A stretch of DNA of 6,428 nucleotides from Treponema sp. UBA3649. GTDB taxonomy: Bacteria; Spirochaetota; Spirochaetia; Treponematales; Treponemataceae. The position numbers and the translations under genes are program-made. A model generated the notes under the pieces. It worked only from the letters and a program-made list of their open reading frames with translations. It did not search any database and was not told the origin of the DNA. This document shows, piece by piece, positions 1-4,778 of this stretch. Positions within the stretch are counted from its first letter, which is position 1; every line of letters begins with the position of its first letter. The stretch spans positions 1 through 6,428 of the forward strand of contig DFKI01000065.1 in the NCBI GenBank assembly GCA_002373325.1, given 5' to 3'.

Positions 1-49
1 GTCGGATCAAGTCCGACAATGACAGAAAGAATCAAGTCCGACTATGACA
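1..49. repeat. Right part of a composite palindromic repeat, cut by the window edge, plus one half-unit
   Basis: Positions 1-17 form a hairpin with a 6-bp stem (GTCGGA/TCCGAC) around the loop TCAAG, followed by the arm AATGACA (18-24). These 24 nt are identical to positions 165-188, the right half of the full element further on. After a 7-nt purine-rich spacer, positions 32-49 repeat only the loop and right arm, with one A-to-T change at 43. The same order (hairpin, AATGACA, A-rich spacer, half-unit) recurs at 165-212, so 1-49 is probably the right end of another full copy that starts outside the window. Confidence 0.8.
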
Positions 50-119
50 GAACCATTGTCACTCCCACACTTGAACCATTGTCATCATGCTTGAACCATT
101 GTCATCATGCTTGAACCAA
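50..119. repeat. Tandem array of left half-units (20-23 bp period)
   Basis: The core GAACCATTGTCA occurs at 50-61, 73-84 and 93-104, and as GAACCAATGTCA at 113-124, a spacing of 23, 20 and 20 nt. Each unit carries TGTCA followed, in the last copies, by CATG and CTTGA. These correspond to the outer left arm and the loop of the full element starting at 120, but without a complementary stem. The array abuts the left side of the full element and looks like slippage or recombinational amplification of its left half. There are no unique spacers, so it is not a CRISPR array. Confidence 0.75.
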
Positions 120-188
120 TGTCATTCCCGTGCTTGACACGGGAATCTCTAACCCACAGAGATTGTCGGATCAAGTCCGACAATGACA
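120..188. repeat. Full composite palindromic element, copy 1 (69 bp)
   Basis: Read in order: arm TGTCATT (120-126); hairpin CCCGTG-CTTGA-CACGGG (127-143); inner arm AATCTCT (144-150); 7-nt spacer (151-157); inner arm AGAGATT (158-164); hairpin GTCGGA-TCAAG-TCCGAC (165-181); arm AATGACA (182-188). The outer arms pair with each other, the inner arms pair with each other, and each hairpin is self-complementary, giving a cloverleaf-like fold. The two loops are reverse complements, so the whole unit is itself a quasi-palindrome. It lies 3' of the EF-hand gene and would be transcribed at the end of its mRNA, where it could act as a processing or termination structure. No classical T-run follows the stem on that strand. 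Confidence 0.85.
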
Positions 189-194
189 AAAAAA

Positions 195-212
195 TCAAGT
201 CCGACAATGACA
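195..212. repeat. Right half-unit of the palindromic element
   Basis: These 18 nt (TCAAGTCCGACAATGACA) repeat the loop and right arm of the adjacent full element (171-188) exactly, separated from it by an A6 spacer (189-194). There is no left stem partner, so it is an amplified half. A further AATGACA at 231-237, only 5 nt from the stop codon of the EF-hand gene, may be the remnant of another degraded copy. Confidence 0.75.
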
Positions 213-241
213 GGAAACATCATGCCAGGGAATGACATCCA

Positions 242-2434
242 TCAACTCACGGCTTTTTTTACTATGAATTTTCCAAGCAGATTCTTTATGTCCTGCCACA
301 CGCCAGAAACACCGTGCTCGTTTTTTATCACAAGAACAAGGGCGAGTACAATCAGGGCAATCAGAACCAGAAGCAGGATGACGCGCTTTACCGGGAACTT
401 TTTTTGTGCGAAAGGATCCTTCAAATCCAGGGTGGAATTTTTCGGACGGACAGCTGAATGACTCAGGACGGAGCCCAGCTTGATGTTGATTTTGACATTG
501 CCGTTGACTGCCCAACCGGATGCGTCCAAAATGGGCGCGATGTTTCTCTGACGGAGTTTTGTCCAAGCGATGAACATTGACGGAAGTGAAATCAGAAGGA
601 TGATTCCCACGATGCCAAGCGGAATCCATGCGCCAAGTCCGAAGAATGCCTGGAGCAGTCCCCCCACCACGGTTGCGATTCCCGTAAACGCGACGGATAT
701 TGCGGCAATCGTTCCAACGTCAATCTTCTTGGATGAGGCTGCTGCGTTGGTCGCGGCTTCGGTCGGCTTTTCAACAGCTGCGCTCATTTTCTCGGAAACT
801 TTGCTCTCCGCGTCTGTCGCTGCCTTCGTGATTTTGTCCTGAACCAGATGCACGACCTTTTTGTAAGGACTCCAGAAAGCCTCCTTTATGCTGATTGGGT
901 TCTCCACGATTTTTGTAATGGTCGCGTCCCAATCTTTTCCGTCCCTGTCGTAAAAAAGTCCGTTGCGTCCAACAATCAGATTTTCCCTTTTGCCGGAAGA
1001 GACCACCGCCGCAATCTGCATTTTTTCACCGGTTCCCTGCTTCACGCAGTTGCAATACAAAAGGAAGCATTGCGAGAGAGGAGACATGGAGGAGTGCTTT
1101 GCCTCATCGACCACGCGGAAACACAAGTCAAGGGAGAGACCGTCAATGTAAAGAGTGCCGCACTGGAAGACCGCCGGTGTCTCAGGATTGTAGAACTCCT
1201 CGAAGGAGACATAGTTTTTCAAAAGACGCACAAAATCTCTTCGCAAAAGAAGCATCTTTTTCAGGTCCTTTGTGGCAAGAGCGATCGGGGGCTGCTTTTC
1301 CTCCTCCGTCAAAAGATGGTCGATTATCTGCTCTGAATCCGACGCAAGGATTTCATCAACACGTTCGATGCTAAGTCCGCTCGCACTGTTCTCTGGCCGC
1401 GACGCATACCATGTCATATACGGGGCAAAATCAGCCTCAAGTTTTTTCCACTCGCTTTCGGAAAGGGTAATCTTGTCCTCGCCGTAAAAGGCATCCACCG
1501 TGCATTTTTTGAAGGCCGCAATTTTTTCAGCCCACGCAGGATTGATTCCCTGGGTCAAGGGGAGAAGTCCGTCCTTGTTTTCGGCAAGGGGAAGAAGCGA
1601 AAGTTTTTCCACATCAAGGGACTCGTCAATCAGCCCCAAATCTTTTTCATGCAGATTTTTTGAAAGGTCAGCCGAATAGGAGTCCAATGAGCAGCGGAGG
1701 AAATACTCGTTGATTTTATCCTTGACCGCCATGTATGAGGATGCCGCCGAGTCGGTCGCAAGTTTCAGGAAGAACACGTCGGATGAGTCTTTGCCTGCCT
1801 CTGCCCTCCACTCATGGATTGCCCTGAGATCCGCGAAAAATGCCGTGAACTGCTCGCGTGTGATTCCCTTCACTCCGGAAATGTCGTCAGCCCCTTCCGT
1901 AGCGGCGATTATATCCGAGACAACCGAAGCCGCGTTTTCATCTTTTACGGCCTCCTTGGGAAGAACCTTGTCTCCGTTCAGAACTGATGGTGAAAAAAGC
2001 CTGTCATCGGCTGCAAGGTCGGAAAGCGTAAGGCTCGTATTCTCACCCTTTCCAAGAATCCCAAGCACGGCGGAGGCGGATGATTTCGGTGAGTGTCCGC
2101 AATCAAAAGGCTCGTCGCTCATCGCATCAAGGGGGATTGAGTCACCGGCATCCATAATCACTTCGGGACGGCTGAAATATTTTTTGATGTAATCCACCGC
2201 GGAAAGAATCTCAGGCACACGAACGCGTCCGTTATGGTCCAAATCAAGAGCCTTCAACGTCTCCTCATCCATCTCAAGTCCGCTCACAGGGCATGAGAGA
2301 GCCACCCAAAGTTTCTGGTCCAGCTTTGAAAGATTCAGCACGTCATCGATGTTCCGAATCTGAAGCTGCATGAGACCACCCACCTGAACGAAGTGCCACA
2401 CATGATTGTCAGCCACAATTTTTTTTGTCTTCAT
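242..2434 (-). CDS. EF-hand-containing membrane protein of unknown function (730 aa)
   Basis: No signal peptide is visible. Residues 64-75 form a complete 12-residue EF-hand loop (D64-x-D66-x-N68-G69-x-V71-x-x-x-E75) just after a conserved-looking KLWVALSCPVSG stretch (41-52); together these resemble a family of bacterial EF-hand proteins I recall only as uncharacterised. Residues about 90-540 are soluble and match nothing I recognise. Residues 540-570 are Ala/Lys/Glu-rich, probably a helical linker. Hydrophobic segments follow at about 575-597, 604-623 and 684-703, then a short basic tail. The long soluble part with its EF-hand is therefore probably cytoplasmic and membrane-anchored, possibly Ca2+-responsive. 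The ATG is preceded by GGAG at 5-nt spacing. It lies 39 nt downstream of dapB on the same strand, with no terminator in the gap, so co-transcription is likely. Translation is well supported; function is unknown. Confidence 0.85.
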   Translation of the reverse strand: MKTKKIVADNHVWHFVQVGGLMQLQIRNIDDVLNLSKLDQKLWVALSCPVSGLEMDEETLKALDLDHNGRVRVPEILSAVDYIKKYFSRPEVIMDAGDSIPLDAMSDEPFDCGHSPKSSASAVLGILGKGENTSLTLSDLAADDRLFSPSVLNGDKVLPKEAVKDENAASVVSDIIAATEGADDISGVKGITREQFTAFFADLRAIHEWRAEAGKDSSDVFFLKLATDSAASSYMAVKDKINEYFLRCSLDSYSADLSKNLHEKDLGLIDESLDVEKLSLLPLAENKDGLLPLTQGINPAWAEKIAAFKKCTVDAFYGEDKITLSESEWKKLEADFAPYMTWYASRPENSASGLSIERVDEILASDSEQIIDHLLTEEEKQPPIALATKDLKKMLLLRRDFVRLLKNYVSFEEFYNPETPAVFQCGTLYIDGLSLDLCFRVVDEAKHSSMSPLSQCFLLYCNCVKQGTGEKMQIAAVVSSGKRENLIVGRNGLFYDRDGKDWDATITKIVENPISIKEAFWSPYKKVVHLVQDKITKAATDAESKVSEKMSAAVEKPTEAATNAAASSKKIDVGTIAAISVAFTGIATVVGGLLQAFFGLGAWIPLGIVGIILLISLPSMFIAWTKLRQRNIAPILDASGWAVNGNVKINIKLGSVLSHSAVRPKNSTLDLKDPFAQKKFPVKRVILLLVLIALIVLALVLVIKNEHGVSGVWQDIKNLLGKFIVKKAVS

Positions 2435-2473
2435 ATTATCTCCATATATTTTCGGGTAAATGCAAAATCAATC

Positions 2474-3265
2474 TCAGAACATTCCGGGGAACACGTCGCT
2501 CATTCCATAAAGTTTGCCGGATTTCAAAGTGCCGTCTGACAAAAGTCTCACAAGATTCTCAAGTGCATGTACTGCCCCGCAAGCGAATCCTACCCTGCTT
2601 CTTGCCGTGTGGGTAAGCTCTATCGTGTCAGCAGTGCTGTCAAAATAAACTGTGTGAGTTCCGGGAACGGTTCCGCATCTGGTTGAGGAGACATGGAGCT
2701 GGTTCGGCTCGGGCTTTGAATGGAATGCGTCGGTGACAATCTCGTTCTTTCTGGTAAATCCTGCAAGGACTCTTTTTGCAATGTCAATGGCGGTTCCTGA
2801 AGGACTGTCCGCTTTCTGATTGTGATGCATCTCCCAGACAGCAGCGTCGTACTCCGGGAAACTGTTCACGAGCTTTGCGGCTTCCTCCACTATTCTATAG
2901 AACATATTTACGCCGATTGAAAAATTCGCGCTGTGCATTACTGTTCCGCCTGTCTTTGCGGCAAGGGACGCAACTTCATCCATCTTGTCGTTCCATCCTG
3001 TTGAGCCTACCACCAGGGGAAGTTTTGTGGGTAAAAGAGCCTCGATGTTTCCCATTACGGAAGACGGGGAAGTAAACTCAATCACCCCCTCCGCACCGCT
3101 TTTCAAAACTGCATCGGCCACAGCCTTTCCGTCACCGGACTGAACCTTGCACGAAGCATCCGGGGCAAAGGGATCCACAGTCGCGACAACATCATGACCG
3201 AGTTTCACGGCCTCACTTTCAATCATGTGCCCCATCTTTCCATAACCGACCAAAGCAATCTTCAT
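2474..3265 (-). CDS. dapB: 4-hydroxy-tetrahydrodipicolinate reductase (DapB)
   Basis: Reduces 4-hydroxy-tetrahydrodipicolinate to tetrahydrodipicolinate with NAD(P)H in the cytoplasm, a step of diaminopimelate/lysine synthesis. At 263 aa it is full length for the family. An N-terminal Rossmann motif VGYGKMG (residues 6-12) is followed by D31, in the place of the acidic residue that binds the cofactor ribose. EFTSPSS (63-69), GSTGW (87-91) and SANFSIGVN (112-120) are family motifs. The signature E145-x-H147-H148-x-x-K151 then DSPSGTA carries the expected catalytic His and Lys. RCGTVPGTH (196-204) and the IELTHTARSR stretch (215-224) complete the substrate domain. The ATG at 3265 is chosen because AGGAGG sits 5 nt upstream and residue 1 begins the Rossmann strand; a frame open to 3355 would only add 30 unrelated residues translated from repeat DNA. 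It is probably first in an operon with the EF-hand gene. Confidence 0.97.
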   Translation of the reverse strand: MKIALVGYGKMGHMIESEAVKLGHDVVATVDPFAPDASCKVQSGDGKAVADAVLKSGAEGVIEFTSPSSVMGNIEALLPTKLPLVVGSTGWNDKMDEVASLAAKTGGTVMHSANFSIGVNMFYRIVEEAAKLVNSFPEYDAAVWEMHHNQKADSPSGTAIDIAKRVLAGFTRKNEIVTDAFHSKPEPNQLHVSSTRCGTVPGTHTVYFDSTADTIELTHTARSRVGFACGAVHALENLVRLLSDGTLKSGKLYGMSDVFPGMF

Positions 3266-3270
3266 AAAAT

Positions 3271-3276
3271 CCTCCT
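3271..3276 (-). promoter_or_regulatory. Ribosome binding site that fixes the dapB start
   Basis: On the minus strand the sequence reads AGGAGG, then ATTTT, then ATG. This perfect Shine-Dalgarno at 5-nt spacing decides for the start at 3265 over the longer open frame beginning at 3355. Confidence 0.85.
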
Positions 3277-3294
3277 GAGAATCAATCAACAGTT

Positions 3295-3341
3295 TGTCAT
3301 TGCCGTATTTGTGCGTAGCTGCGGAACGCCTGCGGCAATCC
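3295..3341. repeat. Loop-expanded half of the palindromic element
   Basis: TGTCATTGCCG (3295-3305) pairs at its inner part with CGGCAATCC (3333-3341), so ATTGCCG/CGGCAAT form the stem, but the usual 5-nt loop is replaced by 27 nt. That loop contains a small inner inverted repeat, GCGT (3312-3315) with ACGC (3326-3329). The left side is nearly identical to the left part of the full element that begins 55 nt later (3350). It lies in the dapB leader, 19 nt upstream of the Shine-Dalgarno. Confidence 0.6.
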
Positions 3342-3349
3342 ATTGTATT

Positions 3350-3419
3350 TGTCATTGCCGTACTTGATACGGCAATCCACTATACAAAAGAGATTATCGG
3401 GTCAAGCCCGATAATGACA
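3350..3419. repeat. Full composite palindromic element, copy 2 (70 bp)
   Basis: Same architecture as the element at 120-188: arm TGTCATT (3350-3356); hairpin GCCGTA-CTTGA-TACGGC (3357-3373); AATC (3374-3377); 14-nt spacer; GATT (3392-3395); hairpin ATCGGG-TCAAG-CCCGAT (3396-3412); arm AATGACA (3413-3419). Both stems differ from those of the first copy yet remain perfectly paired, while arms and loops are unchanged. It lies between the Rpn-family gene and dapB, inside the presumed dapB leader, and could modulate read-through or mRNA stability. Confidence 0.85.
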
Positions 3420-3421
3420 TT

Positions 3422-3487
3422 GAGCTAACCCGATAATGACATTGAGCTAGCCCGATAATGACATTGAACTAGCCCGACAATGACATT
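3422..3487. repeat. Three tandem right half-units, 22-bp period
   Basis: Three consecutive 22-nt units start at 3422, 3444 and 3466. Each follows the pattern GA(G/A)CTA(A/G)CCCGA(T/C)AATGACATT. They match the right stem strand and outer arm of the full element at 3350-3419 (CCCGAT then AATGACA), but TCAAG has become CTAA or CTAG, and no unit has its own complementary stem strand. They adjoin the right side of the full copy, the mirror image of the left half-units beside copy 1. The third unit has CCCGAC in place of CCCGAT. Confidence 0.8.
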
Positions 3488-3499
3488 AGGCTAAGGTAA

Positions 3500-3528
3500 A
3501 ATCTAGCATAAAAAAGCGGATTTGTCTA
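3500..3528 (-). promoter_or_regulatory. Candidate sigma-70 promoter for dapB
   Basis: On the minus strand, TAGACA (3523-3528, 5 of 6 matches to the -35 consensus) is followed after 17 nt by TAGATT (3500-3505, 4 of 6). The TGC directly before TAGATT makes an extended -10. Transcription would begin near 3492-3494 and give dapB a leader of roughly 225 nt that runs through the whole repeat cluster. It lies 33 nt past the stop of the upstream Rpn gene. This is a consensus match only. Confidence 0.45.
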
Positions 3529-3561
3529 TCTGAGAAAATGTGCTCACGGTGAATTCGATAT

Positions 3562-4494
3562 TTATTTTGAAACCGACGCAGGTAGTGTTGCCGCTGGAAT
3601 ATTTTCCGCAGGAATTGTTTCCGCAATCTGCATGACACGCTCCAGTGGAAGCCCAATACAGCGCGCTATCATCTCTGGTGGAAGTCTCTCGCGCAAAAGA
3701 TTTTCCGCAGTCTCAACGGCTTTTGTTTCCTTCCCGTCCTCAAGTCCCTCAAGATAACCGTCCTCGCGTACATTCTGCTTGAACAGCTCCTCGTTAAATT
3801 CCGTCAAAATCATTCCGATTACCTCCGCCTTTTGCCGAACGAAAAATCCGTCCAGCAGATTCTCTCTTATGGCCTCATCCAAGGCTTTTCCTATGGCATC
3901 ACTCTCGTTCAGTCCTTTTCTAGAATTTTCACGGACCTTCGCCACGAACCTAGTGTAATCATACAATGCCTTGCATTTTTTTTGAAGTGCCTTGTTATGG
4001 TTTTCGTTGATGTTTTTTACAAAAGCCGTCCACTCATAGGCTCCGCTCCCATCGCCGTGGATAAACGACTCCGACAGTTTCATCGTGTACTCATCTGGCT
4101 TGTCCCGGGGACCGTTGTAGAACACTATGAATTTCGGGGTCGGAAGCTCTATCTTTCCTGAGCGGTTTGGATCCTTTTTGTTTGTGCTGAGATACTCATT
4201 ATAAAGCTGGGCGAAATATAAAAATCCACGCAGCGGCATGTTCTTGTTGACTGTGGACTGCTGCTCATACAAAACCATCTGGTCGTCGATGAGGAAGGAG
4301 ACATCATTCCGCATTGTCATGTAAATGACGTTTTCTATCGTAGTCACTTTCAAAGCACTTGGATCCGAATAATCCGTGCCGTTGAGAGCATTGTAAAGAT
4401 CGAGGCTCCATCTCCTGCTTTCCTCCGTGTTACGTCCGAAGATAGCCTTGAATAACCTGTCCTTGTATTGTCTTTGTGGTTTGCTTTCCTGCAT
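3562..4494 (-). CDS. Rpn-family PD-(D/E)XK nuclease / putative transposase-like protein
   Basis: A 310-aa protein of the Rpn/YhgA-like group, known in E. coli for DNA endonuclease activity that promotes RecA-independent recombination. The N-terminal KDRLFKAIFG (11-20) is the usual family opening. The nuclease core shows N63-D64-VSFLID followed by LYE77-QQS, the D...E-x-Q variant of the PD-(D/E)XK site, then the helix RGFLYFAQLYNEYL (89-102) and the strand KFIVFYNG (121-128). The C-terminal part (about 245-292) carries the family's YLEGLEDGKE segment and a LPPEMIARCIGLPLERVMQIAE helical motif. AAGGAG lies 7 nt before the ATG. No terminal inverted repeats or target duplication are visible, so it is a stand-alone gene rather than an IS. 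The active-site residues are present and no frameshift is seen. Its role in this cell is unknown; the adjacent palindromic repeats are suggestive only. Confidence 0.88.
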   Translation of the reverse strand: MQESKPQRQYKDRLFKAIFGRNTEESRRWSLDLYNALNGTDYSDPSALKVTTIENVIYMTMRNDVSFLIDDQMVLYEQQSTVNKNMPLRGFLYFAQLYNEYLSTNKKDPNRSGKIELPTPKFIVFYNGPRDKPDEYTMKLSESFIHGDGSGAYEWTAFVKNINENHNKALQKKCKALYDYTRFVAKVRENSRKGLNESDAIGKALDEAIRENLLDGFFVRQKAEVIGMILTEFNEELFKQNVREDGYLEGLEDGKETKAVETAENLLRERLPPEMIARCIGLPLERVMQIAETIPAENIPAATLPASVSK

Positions 4495-4674
4495 GATTAA
4501 ACTCCTTACTATATTAATAGCCGCGGATTTTTATTTTGGTAATCAAACGTGCAGGATTTTTGAAAAAAACAAAGATGATTTTTCATGGAATCTCCAAAGG
4601 CTCCAGTTTTTTTTTTCGCGAGCGGATTGATTTCCGGTGGATTGGCTAAAAGGGATTTCAGTCCCACGATGGGT

Positions 4675-4692
4675 GCTCATGGTACCATGAGC
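4675..4692. repeat. Perfect 18-bp palindrome
   Basis: GCTCATGGTACCATGAGC is fully self-complementary with no loop. Such a gapless palindrome suits a dimeric DNA-binding protein, or is part of a palindromic intergenic repeat. It lies 86 nt upstream of the CsgG-like start codon. Confidence 0.7.
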
Positions 4693-4714
4693 AAGGGTCT
4701 TGACAAAGACCCTT
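4693..4714 (+). promoter_or_regulatory. Leader hairpin, 9-bp perfect stem with 4-nt loop
   Basis: AAGGGTCTT (4693-4701), loop GACA, AAGACCCTT (4706-4714). It starts on the base after the 18-bp palindrome and its last three bases are shared with the next, longer stem. Only three T follow (4713-4715), so it is a poor intrinsic terminator. Confidence 0.6.
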
Positions 4715-4752
4715 TAAGCGAAAACTTCGCTTACGCTCGTTTTCGCTTAAAG
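4712..4752 (+). promoter_or_regulatory. Leader hairpin, 13-bp perfect stem with 15-nt loop
   Basis: CTTTAAGCGAAAA (4712-4724) pairs perfectly with TTTTCGCTTAAAG (4740-4752). It ends 12 nt before the Shine-Dalgarno GGAGG (4765-4769) of the CsgG-like gene. Because 4712-4714 are also the end of the preceding stem, the two hairpins compete for those bases. It may control translation or mRNA stability, or may be the end of a mobile palindromic repeat. Confidence 0.6.
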
Positions 4753-4778
4753 ATTTTCTGAAACGGAGGTTTTGGAAT

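Larger units (their letters stand above)
4495..4778. other. Divergent intergenic region with hairpin cascade
   Basis: This 284-nt gap separates the divergent Rpn-family and CsgG-like genes. The half next to the Rpn gene is AT-rich with a T10 run (4597-4606, A10 for minus-strand transcripts) and no convincing promoter on either strand. The half next to the CsgG-like gene (4652-4752) is dense in inverted repeats: weak GGGA/TCCC (4652-4665) and CCCA/TGGG (4663-4673) pairs, then three perfect stems listed separately. No ORF with a ribosome binding site is seen. Confidence 0.7.

Noticed and set aside
1..241. CRISPR array or coding region
   Set aside because: The repeats are 20-24 nt palindromic half-units without unique spacers of constant length, and the open frame starting at 183 on the plus strand runs antisense through the EF-hand gene without a ribosome binding site.
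848..1336. Plus-strand open frames within 242-2434
   Set aside because: They lie antisense to the EF-hand gene, lack convincing ribosome binding sites and encode low-complexity shadow sequence.
3266..3355. N-terminal extension of DapB to an upstream ATG at 3355
   Set aside because: The extra 30 residues come from repeat DNA and resemble no DapB; a perfect Shine-Dalgarno sits before the internal ATG at 3265, where the Rossmann motif begins.
3266..3492. Lysine riboswitch or T-box in the dapB leader
   Set aside because: The leader is almost entirely accounted for by the palindromic repeat family; no riboswitch core or T-box motif was recognised.
3562..4494. Complete insertion sequence around the Rpn-family gene
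   Set aside because: No terminal inverted repeats or target duplications were found on either side; the neighbouring palindromes lie on one side only and belong to a family that also occurs at 1-212.
4700..4705. Perfect -35 box TTGACA upstream of the CsgG-like gene
   Set aside because: At 16-18 nt downstream the sequence is AAACTT, AACTTC or ACTTCG, none like a -10 box; the match falls in the loop and stem of a hairpin.
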